NCBI GenBank assembly: GCA_022791755.1
Contig: JAAVZR010000043.1
Coordinates: 124,001 to 188,000, forward strand
Direction of reading: 5' to 3'
Source: Lachnospiraceae bacterium
GTDB taxonomy: Bacteria > Bacillota > Clostridia > Lachnospirales > Lachnospiraceae
Length of the DNA stretch: 64,000 bases
Shown here: piece by piece, positions 43,301-51,734 of the stretch
Layout of the letters: each line of letters opens with the position of its first letter
How positions within the stretch are numbered: position 1 is the stretch's first letter
The notes under the pieces: generated by a model
The model's input: only the letters and a program-made list of their open reading frames with translations
The model's database searches: none
What the model was told of the DNA's origin: nothing
Made by a program: the position numbers and the translations under genes

Positions 43301-46300
43301 CTCATCCGTGGTAATCCGCCCGGCCAGCTGGTCTTTTTTCAGCACCAGGTAATGGTCCGTTCCGCCGGCGTACCGTTCCTCCTGCCCTGGCTCAATCTGG
43401 CAGGTATAGATATCCTCTGCCGCATAGACCTCGAACACGGCATCCTTCACCGGAGCCAGCTTATAAATAAATACCTGATCCGCCACCGTGTACTCTTCTG
43501 TCCGCATAATGGGGCGAAAGCTTCCTTCTCCCAGCCGGTCTTTGAGGCTCTTCCCCGACGCTGTCGTATCCGCCAGCTGTTCTCCTTCTTTGCGGATCTC
43601 CACGATCCCTTTCTGCTCTTTATTTTCCTGCTCGATTGTGATAATAAGTCTGCCGTACTCATCCCTGTTGGCCTCCCCCGCCTGTCCGTCAGGATAGACC
43701 GTATCGTTAGAGATCTCGAAGATGAGCTTTTCTGACGGGGCGTCTGTGATCTCATAGCTGTTTATGCCCCCGGAGGAGGTATCGTTTAAGATCTGTTCTC
43801 TGCCGTTTAGCACAAAGCCCTCCGGCGCTTTGATCTCGGTGAGCTCATAGCGCCCCACAGGCAGCAGCTGATCCAACTCCACATAGGCGTCCGCGATTTT
43901 ACCGTCTCTGTAAACACAGCTTATCGCAAAGGGATTCTCCTTCGTCCCCTGCTCTGCCCGCAGGGAAGAATTGTAGTACCAGATAAAACCGTCCTCGTCC
44001 ACCTGCCAGATCCGGCTGTCAAAGTCCTCCCGGCTTCCAAACAGGCGAATCCGGTAGGAGGCTCCCGGTTTCAGCACCGTATCCCAGCCTTCCTCCACAC
44101 GGTCGCAGTCCGTTTTTCTGATCCGGATATAGGTCTCCGTGGTCTCATTCCCGATATAGCGAAGAGGCTGTGCTGTGGCCGAGTCCCGGCTGACGGTCAC
44201 CAGCACCGGCGCCGCCCTGCGCTTTCCCTCCGGCACCGTAGTCTCAACCAGAATATACTGGCCCGTGGGAAGCTGCGGCGTGCAAAAATACCCGTTCTCA
44301 TCGCTCCACATTTCTGTCACACGGTATTCGTCCGGGCGTTCCCCCGTGGCTGCGAGCCACCTCTCGTCGCCGTCGCTCCAGGGCTCCGACTGTCTCTTAT
44401 AGACGAGCGCCGTCTTCTCCTGTGTGAAATCATAGGAAGAAAATTTTTCCATATCTGCCGCCGTCCACACTGTGCCCTCCGGCGCGATCTCTCCTTTTGC
44501 CACCACGGCCAGGCTTCCCAGCCGGTAAATGGAAAATCCCGCCCTCAGGGGCTTTTGCTCCGTGTCGGTATTTTTATTCTCCAGCTTTACAAACTGCGCC
44601 GCCTGCTTCCAGACAAAATCCCCGCTGAAAATATCGTGAGACCCGTTTGCGTCGTCAATGGTCAGGCTGTTGGTATCCCCTTTCGCCTGCTCCTGTCTGA
44701 GCATCACCGCCTCGTTCTCTTTGCCGTAGCGAAACGTGACATAGTACCGTGTCTTTTCCTGCCCACGGTACTGCGTCGTGTCAGGCAGATAACCGTCCGC
44801 AGGCGTAATCTCTTCCACATAGTAGCTGCCGGCCTCCACCTGCTTAAAGGCCGTCGTCCCCGGCGTCGTCTCCCAGGCCGGTTCCCGACCGGATTCCACA
44901 CAGCGCTCTCCCTCTTCATCCAGCAGGTATCCCTGCCCGTCAGACACCGGCGTCCTGCCCACCGTAGCAGAGGCCGCCAATGCGCCTCGTTCATAGAGAA
45001 GTCCTGTGACTCCGTCGGGGTGATACACCGGCGAAGCCGCATAGAGACCGTAGACGGCTCCGTCCAACGTCACTTTGTCTCCCTGTGTTACCCGGCCGCC
45101 CTCCTCATGGTCCGCCTGGGCCTCGCTGTCATATTTATGCAGGACCACCTGACCAAAGATATGCTCATTCCAGAAGGTCTCCCCTGCGCCGTCGTTGGTC
45201 ACCGTCAGGATCCGGCCATGGTTGCTGAGGTCTCCCTCTACGGTAAATGCGTAACGCACCTTGTTTTCTGCCGATCCGGCTGTCTTTTCCCCTTCATCGT
45301 TATCCCAGTCGCCGTAATATCCCTCAGGGGCCTCCAGCTCCACCAGATAAAATCTTCCGTAATTGGCATGATCCAGCGTATCCGCGTAGTAGATCTCTCC
45401 GGAGAGATAGCTTCCGTCCGCCTGCTTTTCAAAGAGCACGGTCCCGGTCAGGCTTCCTGTTGCCGCGTATACGCCGAAACGGGCGTCCTCCGAAATCGGA
45501 TTTTCCGTATAGCGGTCCGTCTTCGGAATCCGGATCCTCACATGGGCCGGCTGATTGGCAAAAAGATCGTTATCTCCTGCGGCGTATTCCTGAGGCGACG
45601 CGTTTCCGATGGAAAACACCTGATCCTCCGCCGTGATCCGGAAATAGCTGGGCTTCGTATCCCGGATATAGCCCGCAGGCGCCGCTGTCTCCTGAATATA
45701 GAAACGGCCTTCGTTCTTCTGCGTATAGTAGACATACCCCTGTTTCGCGCCGGGAAGGGAGGAGGCCACGGTGTAGGTCCCGTCTGTCAGCCGGATCACA
45801 CTGTAGTCCCGGCTCAGAACGTAATCGCTGCCGTCCCACTCCCACAGGGCAAAAGCCGCATCCTCCCTCAGGCGGGACCCTGTCTGGCCGTCCACCTTAT
45901 CTAAGGTCACCCTTGCCTTCCATGGACTGTTTTTTACAGAGACCGTAAGACTGTCCTCTCCGGAGAGAGTCCCGGACTGTTCCGATTCCCCGGTGAGCTG
46001 AAACCCCGGCGGCGCCGTGCTCTCCTTCACCGTAACGCTCCTCTCAGCCCCGGCCGCCGCGTCTGCCTGAGCCTGAGCCTGGGAAGACGCCTCCTGCTGA
46101 GCCGCCTTATAGGCTTCGTCACGACTTCGGTATGTGTCCACCGAAGCCTTCGTCTCTTCATCCAGGTCATCGTAATTGCTGCAATAGCGCTTTGTCACGG
46201 TGGCGCTTCCCGTGCCGCTCACCTCCCAGGACAGGCTTCCCTTTCCCTCCCTGTCCGTGATGATACTTCCCTTTTTATCTCCGTCCTCATAAACCTCAAA

Positions 46301-47578
46301 GACAACACCTTTCAGATTTTCTCCGGTGACTTGTGCATACTTTCTGTCGATCTTCACCTGATGGCTTCGGCTGGCCTGACGATTCTCCGTCGCCGACACC
46401 TCATCATACTGCGGCTCCACCGGCTCCGGTTCCGGATCCGGCCCTGGTCCCGGTTCTTCCGTGTAGACCCCTTCATACAGAGTCGCAAAGCGCTGATGGC
46501 CCGACGGGCCCCTGAAAACATATACCGTATCCAGCCCAGCGGCGGATGCCGAGGTGATCGCCCGGTATGAGCTGCCAAGTCTCAGGGCATAGGGGCGGTC
46601 CATGGCCAGAAGCGCCCCGTTTTTCTCCAGGTCATCCATGGAAGAAAGCTTCTCCGGCGTGTAGGCCGCCATATCATGCTTGGAAAGGGCATAGTCAAAT
46701 ATCGTCGTCACATAGGATGCTCCACTGCCCCCGCACCAGATGTACATCTGCGCAAACTCATAATTCTCTCTGGTGGGATTGGCCATGTAGAAGGCAATCG
46801 CCTGACGGACCACGCCGTCGTCCGTCGTGCCGGTCCTGGTATAGGTCTTCCCCGATGTGGCACGCAGATGGACATCCAGGCAAAACACATCATTGCCGTC
46901 CAAAAGCAGCTTCCACACATCCATACCGTTTCGGTTGAGAACAGGCAGATTCACCGTGTTCCCCAGCGTATACAGCCCGCTGGTGGCCCGGTAGGTCCCG
47001 CTTCCTGCCCTTACGGCAAACCGTGTCAGGCCGTCATTCTCTGTCACGGCGTCCGGTTTTGCTGTCGCAGGTCCATAAGCGCCGCCTACTTCTCTCCGAT
47101 ACCGTTCCGGCTCCCAGACCGAAACGCTTTTCTTCACATAGTCCTCCAGCTGCCTGAACTCTTCCTCACTGAGCCGTGCATTCAGTGCCGGCGCGAAGAT
47201 CACCCAGTAAAAATCCCGATCCTCCAAAGCCATGGCGTCAAAGATCTCCCGGCAAAACGCCAGCTCGCCTCCTTCGCCGGCGGGAGGCTGAGGATCGGGA
47301 GCCAACGTTTTCTCCGGCGCCGCCTGTTCCTCGTCCGGGACCGGTTCCGTCTCCGGCGCTGCCTGCCCCTCTTCCGGGACCGGTTCTGTCTCCGGTATTG
47401 CCTGCTCCTCGTCCGGGACCGGTTCCGTCTCCGGCGCTGCCTGCCCTTCATCCGGGAGCGGTTTTGTCTCCGGCGTCGCCTGCCCTTCCTGCCGGACAGG
47501 CTCTTCCTCCCCGGCCAGCACGGTCACCGGCGTATAAATACCGGTAAACAGTATGCTCAGGATCAAACCGGCGCTCAA
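40298..47578 (-). CDS. Giant SpaA/Cna-B repeat surface adhesin with N-terminal thioester-like domain
   Basis: A cell-wall protein of at least 2426 residues. After the signal region, residues 36-88 are four 13-residue PETEPVPDEEQAA-type repeats. Residues of about 205-370 look like a thioester domain: FCLD (Cys233) and FAQMYIW (Gln277) are placed as the Cys-Gln pair that can bind host surfaces covalently. About 14 SpaA/Cna-B modules follow, each ending in an E-box such as VELEAPEGYYG or TELEAPAGYQT, expected to form internal isopeptide bonds. The C-terminus has DIDTGD, a hydrophobic helix and a basic tail, an atypical sorting signal. The start is uncertain: 47578 is TTG with GGAGA upstream, but the strong AAGGAGGT at 47621-47628 points to an ACG at 47614, which would give a complete signal peptide. 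The coupled sortase follows directly. Confidence 0.88.
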   Translation of the reverse strand: MSAGLILSILFTGIYTPVTVLAGEEEPVRQEGQATPETKPLPDEGQAAPETEPVPDEEQAIPETEPVPEEGQAAPETEPVPDEEQAAPEKTLAPDPQPPAGEGGELAFCREIFDAMALEDRDFYWVIFAPALNARLSEEEFRQLEDYVKKSVSVWEPERYRREVGGAYGPATAKPDAVTENDGLTRFAVRAGSGTYRATSGLYTLGNTVNLPVLNRNGMDVWKLLLDGNDVFCLDVHLRATSGKTYTRTGTTDDGVVRQAIAFYMANPTRENYEFAQMYIWCGGSGASYVTTIFDYALSKHDMAAYTPEKLSSMDDLEKNGALLAMDRPYALRLGSSYRAITSASAAGLDTVYVFRGPSGHQRFATLYEGVYTEEPGPGPDPEPEPVEPQYDEVSATENRQASRSHQVKIDRKYAQVTGENLKGVVFEVYEDGDKKGSIITDREGKGSLSWEVSGTGSATVTKRYCSNYDDLDEETKASVDTYRSRDEAYKAAQQEASSQAQAQADAAAGAERSVTVKESTAPPGFQLTGESEQSGTLSGEDSLTVSVKNSPWKARVTLDKVDGQTGSRLREDAAFALWEWDGSDYVLSRDYSVIRLTDGTYTVASSLPGAKQGYVYYTQKNEGRFYIQETAAPAGYIRDTKPSYFRITAEDQVFSIGNASPQEYAAGDNDLFANQPAHVRIRIPKTDRYTENPISEDARFGVYAATGSLTGTVLFEKQADGSYLSGEIYYADTLDHANYGRFYLVELEAPEGYYGDWDNDEGEKTAGSAENKVRYAFTVEGDLSNHGRILTVTNDGAGETFWNEHIFGQVVLHKYDSEAQADHEEGGRVTQGDKVTLDGAVYGLYAASPVYHPDGVTGLLYERGALAASATVGRTPVSDGQGYLLDEEGERCVESGREPAWETTPGTTAFKQVEAGSYYVEEITPADGYLPDTTQYRGQEKTRYYVTFRYGKENEAVMLRQEQAKGDTNSLTIDDANGSHDIFSGDFVWKQAAQFVKLENKNTDTEQKPLRAGFSIYRLGSLAVVAKGEIAPEGTVWTAADMEKFSSYDFTQEKTALVYKRQSEPWSDGDERWLAATGERPDEYRVTEMWSDENGYFCTPQLPTGQYILVETTVPEGKRRAAPVLVTVSRDSATAQPLRYIGNETTETYIRIRKTDCDRVEEGWDTVLKPGASYRIRLFGSREDFDSRIWQVDEDGFIWYYNSSLRAEQGTKENPFAISCVYRDGKIADAYVELDQLLPVGRYELTEIKAPEGFVLNGREQILNDTSSGGINSYEITDAPSEKLIFEISNDTVYPDGQAGEANRDEYGRLIITIEQENKEQKGIVEIRKEGEQLADTTASGKSLKDRLGEGSFRPIMRTEEYTVADQVFIYKLAPVKDAVFEVYAAEDIYTCQIEPGQEERYAGGTDHYLVLKKDQLAGRITTDETGYGYLSGLSIGRYYIREVEAGEGFVLNPYEEEFAITAMEPSQSFQVHESFYENERKRLELSSVKRDADSGLPVAGAVFGLYNRDPVVSCIRYDPVSDSWLPDPAGRQLLGADTLIATAVTGEDGVARFDVDLPLGRYDIAELEAPEGYTLQRNERINTDPANKDAVIREAAKAGRTTEGEDAVFVNQKTKHIFTKTDFSSGVLLDGALLEVREICVDENGVPLRNPAGEYETVLVESWISDKEEVHYFYEQEAEAERPFYVELSSPEELPEGKTLIVRQGHLIEGLKEGRQYIFRETAAPEGYVGYRWSAQEVREACREENLATEEIRFTVENSNIIAGHEMKDQRVCGNLIITKEGEVLTGTTVRVRDAVRGFFETVFDYVMGRVAKARFEIRVREDIYSPDQTGQIAVYADGGEPVELYKDRLVAVIETGADGYARLEGLPLGSYYVTETGAGDGEFVRNQRIAEIVLAYQGQQVPVVVHEGERYVNERQRVSLVVTKKARETGAGEPSFGDGKEEPARERVIPGAVFGLYNKEAIYGFIVDPLTGILSENPDALVAADTLLERIPSKMDGTARFAGDLPCGIYYLRELEAPDGYLLSEEEIMLDASYRGPDSPAVLEFAFDFYDEPFSVHVEKRDSADHAGLSGARLQVTDEAGNVVEEWVSDGSAHEIRFLRLDTVYTLSELSPPAGYVTAPDLRFRLAQKTDEAGGLLPDITMLTERTQTEKTQKGSGTVTEWVPSETPGAIMYDGRTKLVITKTDIATGEPVEGAVLTIRNEEGTVMESWITGREPHYIEKLPVGQYILIEERAPEGSVYSVAESVPFTVEDTEELQEVEMKNDRIRLSVKKVAAGTGALLAGAVLELAYLPEDGGPVVVEQFTTGKEEKIWEGLLPGWYLLTELEAPAGYQTAQPLRFVVTDDWQTQEIIMEDTPVPDLPSRIWEPEEDGYGDGDIDTGDAGMVYPAMGMACLGAVFLGMAGRKKDKSLRRDGAKEKEAGDE
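47284..47470 (-). repeat. 39-bp coding repeats in the adhesin
   Basis: Four tandem units, each coding a 13-residue PETEPVPDEEQAA-like block, with near-identical DNA (GTCTCCGG...CCTGC pattern on the plus strand). A fifth partial unit adjoins. The array could change length by slippage without frameshift. Confidence 0.8.
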
Positions 47579-47620
47579 CCAGCTTCTCCAATATCTTTTG
47601 ATTGCGTATTTCGTTTTTGT

Positions 47621-47628
47621 ACCTCCTT
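47621..47628 (-). promoter_or_regulatory. Strong ribosome binding site that lacks an ATG downstream
   Basis: AAGGAGGT on the minus strand. Seven nt later comes ACG (47614-47612) followed by AAATACGCAATC, in frame with the adhesin and coding KYAIKRYWRSWLSAG, the charged half of a signal peptide. No ATG, GTG or TTG is in frame before 47578. Confidence 0.75.
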
Positions 47629-47757
47629 GATAATAAAATAAAACTCATGGGATTTCCGGTCAGATTATGCACGGAAAAGAACAAAACAGATGTTGCCGCA
47701 GAGCTTGATTACGGATACCGGCACAGGCCGGAAGAATCAGACGGGTCTCTTGCGGTA

Positions 47758-47786
47758 ATAGTACCACATGTTTTACTAAAACGCAA
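47758..47786 (-). promoter_or_regulatory. Promoter of the adhesin-sortase operon
   Basis: Minus strand TTGCGT (47786-47781), 17-nt spacer, TACTAT (47763-47758). It implies a leader of about 135 nt before the adhesin ribosome site region. Confidence 0.55.
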
Positions 47787-47788
47787 CA

Positions 47789-47830
47789 GGCTGAAAGTGA
47801 GGGTTATCTGTAAAACCCTCGCTTTCAGCC
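47789..47830. terminator. 17-bp hairpin between the small membrane protein and adhesin genes
   Basis: GGCTGAAAGTGAGGGTT (47789-47805) pairs with 47814-47830 with one G-T wobble around an 8-nt loop. The minus strand has only a weak T-rich stretch after it, so termination of the upstream gene is likely but not certain. It abuts the -35 box of the adhesin promoter. The rest of 47831-47957 is AT-rich with no feature seen. Confidence 0.55.
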
Positions 47831-47957
47831 CGTATTTACAAAATATTTAACTCTCTTTTCGAAAAAGTGTTCCTGATGTATAAATTTTGAAATATGAAGT
47901 ATATTTCTACACAGATTACATAATCTTCGACAATTTAACAGTTCTATAAACTGGAAA

Positions 47958-48179
47958 TTACTTATCTTCCTTCAAGGCTTTGGCTGCGACAACTATTCCT
48001 ATAACGGCGAGAACATAGAAAAAAAGAATAATATAACATTCAATGCCACCAAAATCAAATACATTTAAAACTGTTGACCACGCTCCTTCCTGAATGATAA
48101 ATGCGCTTGCGATCAGCCAACCAGTTCCGCCAATAATTCCACATAGCATTAAGGTACAACCAAAAATCAGCTTTTTCAT
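47958..48179 (-). CDS. Small two-helix membrane protein
   Basis: A 73-residue hydrophobic protein with helices at about residues 3-28 (LIFGCTLMLCGIIGGTGWLI) and 46-66 (ECYIILFFYVLAVIGIVVAA), a short extracellular loop and a charged C-terminus (KALKEDK). AAAGGAGTGTGACTGC supports the start at 48179; a longer frame to 48242 runs through the promoter. The gene and its flanks are clearly richer in A and T than the surrounding genes. Function unknown. Confidence 0.7.
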   Translation of the reverse strand: MKKLIFGCTLMLCGIIGGTGWLIASAFIIQEGAWSTVLNVFDFGGIECYIILFFYVLAVIGIVVAAKALKEDK

Positions 48180-48219
48180 GCAGTCACACTCCTTTATGAA
48201 ATTCCAGTTTATATATTTA

Positions 48220-48248
48220 ATTATAAAATCTTTATCTTCCATTTACAA
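48220..48248 (-). promoter_or_regulatory. Sigma-A promoter of the small membrane protein
   Basis: Minus strand TTGTAA (48248-48243), 17-nt spacer, TATAAT (48225-48220), 41 nt before the ATG. Confidence 0.75.
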
Positions 48249-48316
48249 TGTATATTAATAAGTCATTTTCCAATGGGTACACAATTCCGAAAAGGGAGAT
48301 ATTTAAAAAAGATATG

Positions 48317-49171
48317 CTACCGGTCCAGGCTTCTTCTCGCCGCCTCCGCCACATGGCTGATTAGCACTGCCGTCGTCACAGCTCCCACGCCGCCCGGTAC
48401 GGGCGTCAATGCAGCCACCCGATCCATGGCCTCTTCCATGACCACGTCGCCGCACATGCGCCCTTCATCATCAAAATGAATCCCCACATCCAGCACCGTC
48501 TGACCCTCGTTTAAATACTCCCGGCCAAACATCTGTCTCTGCCCGGCGGCCGCAATTACGATATCCCCCTCCCGCATCTGACCGGCCAGATCCTGCGTCC
48601 GGCTATGGCAGAGAGTCACCGTGGCATTCCGATGAAGCAGGAGCATGGCCAGAGGACGGCCCACCACCAGGCTCCTCCCTGTCACCACTGCCTTCTTCCC
48701 ACCGCAGCTGATCCCGTAATAATCCAGAATTTCCATACAGGCCTGGGCCGTGCATGGCGCAAATCCCGTCCTCTTTCCGGTGAAAACCCCGGTCAGAGAG
48801 CCGTCCGTGATCCCGTCCACATCCTTCCGGGGAGAGAGAAGGTTCACCAGACGCTCCTCATCCATATATTTGGGAAGGGGACGCAGAAGAAGAACTCCGT
48901 GGATCCGCGGATCTTCGTTTACCATCATGATCGTATCGGCCAGCTCCTGCTGCGGGGCGTTCTGTGAAAGCGTAAACGTAAGCGCCGCCACGCCCGCTGC
49001 CTCCGCTCTGCGGCAGGCTCCGTTTTCATAGGAAATATCATCCGGCCTCTCCCCCACGCGAAGGATCGCCAGAGTGGGGATCACACCGGCTTCTTTCAGA
49101 TCCTGTACCTGTTTTTCCGTCTTTTCTCTGAGGGCTGCCGCCACAGGCGCTCCCTTTAATAACTGTGTCAT
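48317..49171 (-). CDS. folD: Methylenetetrahydrofolate dehydrogenase FolD, probably lacking cyclohydrolase activity
   Basis: A 284-residue FolD homologue. NADP-fold motif GRSLVVGRPLAMLL and the folate-site KDVDGITDG (residues 116-123) are present. The catalytic Tyr is at 48 (DISYENGACRR), but the Lys four residues later, needed for cyclohydrolase chemistry, is Ala52. The active-site Gln of the usual VQLPLP is Leu96 (LLRPLP). The neighbouring FchA-type protein could supply cyclohydrolase activity, so FolD here may act mainly as the dehydrogenase. It is the third gene of fhs-fchA-folD, 23 nt after fchA. Confidence 0.9.
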   Translation of the reverse strand: MTQLLKGAPVAAALREKTEKQVQDLKEAGVIPTLAILRVGERPDDISYENGACRRAEAAGVAALTFTLSQNAPQQELADTIMMVNEDPRIHGVLLLRPLPKYMDEERLVNLLSPRKDVDGITDGSLTGVFTGKRTGFAPCTAQACMEILDYYGISCGGKKAVVTGRSLVVGRPLAMLLLHRNATVTLCHSRTQDLAGQMREGDIVIAAAGQRQMFGREYLNEGQTVLDVGIHFDDEGRMCGDVVMEEAMDRVAALTPVPGGVGAVTTAVLISHVAEAARRSLDR

Positions 49172-49194
49172 AATTATCTTTGCCTCCGGCTAAT

Positions 49195-49839
49195 TTACAG
49201 CTTTTCCAAAGCTCTCCGATAGATCTCGTCTGCCAGCGCCTCTCCCGTTACCAGCTTCGCCTCCATCCGGTCAAGAATCTCCTTCGCCCTCTCTCTGTCT
49301 TCCATGGAACGGGCGTTGATCCGCAGATTCAAAGCCGCCGCCATCAGAGCGCCCTTACCTAAAAGAGCCGCCGCCGCCGCATCGCTGACTGCCATGACCG
49401 AGCCCTTTTTTTCATAGATATCAACCAGGTCCAGCGTCTCCATGCAGCAGTCCATAATCTGCTCCGGTACGATACAGGCATCAAAAAGGGCTCTCTGAAG
49501 CCGTCTGTTCTTCTCTGCCTTCTCCTCATCGGTTCCCGACGGCAGACGGTATACCGCCGCCAGCGGAGCAAAGCTATCGCCGTCCTCCTGGATCAGCTCC
49601 AGAAAGCGAAGACGCAGGCGGCCGGCTCTTTCATTGGCCTCTGTGATCTCCTCCTCATACGCCGCATATTTTTTCTTTCCCACCGTCAGGTTGCCCACCA
49701 TGTTTCCCAGCGATACGGCCAGCGCCCCTGCGAGAGCGCTGGCGCCGCCGCCCCCCGGCGCCGGCTCCTTCGATGCCAGGACACGGCAGAATTCCTCACA
49801 CGATATCTTTGCAAAAGCAGTCTGATCCATTATTCCCAT
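49195..49839 (-). CDS. fchA: Cyclodeaminase/cyclohydrolase family protein (FchA type)
   Basis: A 214-residue helical protein related to formimidoyl-THF cyclodeaminase and to methenyl-THF cyclohydrolase FchA. The Gly-rich APGGGGASALAGALAVSLGN (residues 27-46) is the folate-binding signature; VGNLTVGKKKY follows. Length is right for a stand-alone enzyme. It lies 8 nt after fhs. Set beside a FolD that lacks the catalytic Lys, it most likely performs the methenyl-THF cyclohydrolase step; a histidine-degradation role is less likely because no hut genes are present. Confidence 0.88.
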   Translation of the reverse strand: MGIMDQTAFAKISCEEFCRVLASKEPAPGGGGASALAGALAVSLGNMVGNLTVGKKKYAAYEEEITEANERAGRLRLRFLELIQEDGDSFAPLAAVYRLPSGTDEEKAEKNRRLQRALFDACIVPEQIMDCCMETLDLVDIYEKKGSVMAVSDAAAAALLGKGALMAAALNLRINARSMEDRERAKEILDRMEAKLVTGEALADEIYRRALEKL

Positions 49840-49847
49840 ACCCTTTC

Positions 49848-51521
49848 CTAAAACAGTCCGCTGATCCTGCCGTTTTCATCCACATCGATCTTCTCGGCGG
49901 CCGGAGCCTTCGGAAGTCCCGGCATGGTCATAATATCACCGGTCAATGCCACAATAAATCCGGCCCCGGCCGACACCTTCAGATTGCGCACCGTCACCGT
50001 AAATCCCTTCGGCGCGCCCAGAAGAGCTGCGTTATCCGAGAAGCTGTACTGTGTCTTGGCCACGCAGATCGGGCATTTGTCAAAGCCCAGACCGGCCAGC
50101 TTCGCCGCCTGCTTCTTCGCTGCCGGTGTCAGCGCCACGCCGTCGCCGTGATAGATCCGCTTTACGATCGCATCCAGCTTCTCCTCGATGGAGAGCTCCA
50201 GCCCGTAGCTGGGCGTAAATCCGGAGGGCTCTTCACACAGGCGCACCACTTCCCGCGCCAGTGCCTCGCCGCCCTCGCCGCCCTTGGCCCACACCTCGGA
50301 CAGCGCCACATTTACCCCCAGCTCATGACACTTTTCTTCCACCAGGGAAAGCTCTGCCTTCGTGTCGGTGGGGAAGGCATTGATGGCCACCACGCAGGGC
50401 AGGTGATAGACGTCCCGGATATTCGAGACATGCTGTAAAAGATTCGGGAGTCCCTTTAACAGGGCATCCAGATTTTCCGTATTCAGCTCGGTCTTCGGCA
50501 CGCCTCCGTGCAGCTTAAGCGCCCGGACCGTGGCCACCACCACCACGGCCGACGGCGTGAGCCCCGCCATACGGCACTTGATGTCCAGAAACTTTTCCGC
50601 CCCCAGATCCGCGCCGAAGCCTGCCTCCGTCACCACATAGTCCCCCAGCTTTAAGGCCATGCGGGTAGCCATGACCGAATTGCAGCCATGGGCGATATTG
50701 GCAAAGGGACCGCCGTGAACAATGGCCGGCGTGTGCTCCAGCGTCTGAACCAGATTCGGTTTCAGAGCATCCTTCAAAAGAGCCGTCATGGCTCCGGCGG
50801 CGTTCAGATCCCCCGCCGTCACCGGCTCCTCCTCATAGGTATATCCCACGATGATACGGCCCAGACGCTCCTTCAGATCCGTGATGTCGGAGGCCAGACA
50901 CAGGACTGCCATGATCTCCGAGGCTACCGTGATATCATAGCCGTCCTCTCTGGGAACCCCGTTGACGCGGCCTCCCAGCCCATCCGTCACAAACCGCAGC
51001 TGACGGTCATTCATATCCACGCAGCGCCTCCATGTAATGCGGCGGGGGTCGATATTCAGGCGGTTTCCCTGATAAATATGATTATCCAGCATGGCGGCCA
51101 ACAGATTATTGGCGGCGCCGATGGCATGCATATCGCCGGTAAAATGCAGATTGATATCTTCCATGGGAACCACCTGGGCATAACCGCCTCCGGCTGCCCC
51201 GCCCTTCACTCCAAAGACAGGTCCCAGCGAAGGCTCCCGCAGAGCCACCACCACGTTTTTGCCGATCCGCTTCATCCCATCGGCCAGCCCCACTGTCGTG
51301 GTTGTCTTCCCCTCACCCGCCGGCGTAGGAGTAATCGCCGTCACCAGAATCAGCCTGCCATCCGCAGCTTTGCTTTCTTTTAACAGGTTATAATCGATCT
51401 TGGCCTTATACCTGCCATACTGCTCCACATAGCGCTCCTCGATCCCGGCCGCAGCAGCGATGCGCCCGATCGGTTCCATTACCGTCTCCTGTGCGATTTC
51501 AATGTCGGATTTGTAGCCCAT
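49848..51521 (-). CDS. fhs: Formate--tetrahydrofolate ligase
   Basis: A 557-residue enzyme that makes 10-formyl-THF from formate, ATP and THF. The nucleotide-binding [19 protein letters not shown] lies near residue 65; [38 protein letters not shown] and [12 protein letters not shown] are family signatures. Length is standard. The ATG at 51521 follows GAGGAGAAAAACCA; a 171-residue longer frame overlaps the divergent aldolase gene and is rejected. It heads the one-carbon operon fhs-fchA-folD. Confidence 0.97.
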   Translation of the reverse strand: MGYKSDIEIAQETVMEPIGRIAAAAGIEERYVEQYGRYKAKIDYNLLKESKAADGRLILVTAITPTPAGEGKTTTTVGLADGMKRIGKNVVVALREPSLGPVFGVKGGAAGGGYAQVVPMEDINLHFTGDMHAIGAANNLLAAMLDNHIYQGNRLNIDPRRITWRRCVDMNDRQLRFVTDGLGGRVNGVPREDGYDITVASEIMAVLCLASDITDLKERLGRIIVGYTYEEEPVTAGDLNAAGAMTALLKDALKPNLVQTLEHTPAIVHGGPFANIAHGCNSVMATRMALKLGDYVVTEAGFGADLGAEKFLDIKCRMAGLTPSAVVVVATVRALKLHGGVPKTELNTENLDALLKGLPNLLQHVSNIRDVYHLPCVVAINAFPTDTKAELSLVEEKCHELGVNVALSEVWAKGGEGGEALAREVVRLCEEPSGFTPSYGLELSIEEKLDAIVKRIYHGDGVALTPAAKKQAAKLAGLGFDKCPICVAKTQYSFSDNAALLGAPKGFTVTVRNLKVSAGAGFIVALTGDIMTMPGLPKAPAAEKIDVDENGRISGLF

Positions 51522-51570
51522 TGGTTTTTCTCCTCGTCTTTCTACCAGATCATTGTAAGGTTCCGTATTT

Positions 51571-51599
51571 ACTATATAATATTCTTCCGGTTTCTTCAA
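51571..51599 (-). promoter_or_regulatory. Promoter of fhs-fchA-folD
   Basis: Minus strand TTGAAG (51599-51594), 17-nt spacer, TATAGT (51576-51571), 50 nt before the ATG. Confidence 0.7.
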
Positions 51600-51639
51600 C
51601 ACCTTTCCCTGTTTTTTCATGTGAATAAATAAACAATGG

Positions 51640-51668
51640 TTGCCAATCATTTTTTTTCCATTTATACT
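51640..51668 (+). promoter_or_regulatory. Promoter of the threonine aldolase gene
   Basis: TTGCCA (51640-51645), 17-nt spacer, TATACT (51663-51668). A 7-bp leader hairpin (CAGAGGT 51680-51686 with ACCTCTG 51700-51706) follows before the ribosome site. Confidence 0.7.
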
Positions 51669-51734
51669 AGACTCTTGTTCAGAGGTCCGGATGAAAGGAA
51701 CCTCTGTCTTATCAAGCAGAAAGAGGTGAGTTCC

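Noticed and set aside
47284..47470. Regular repeats considered as CRISPR
   Set aside because: Units are contiguous coding repeats without unique spacers.
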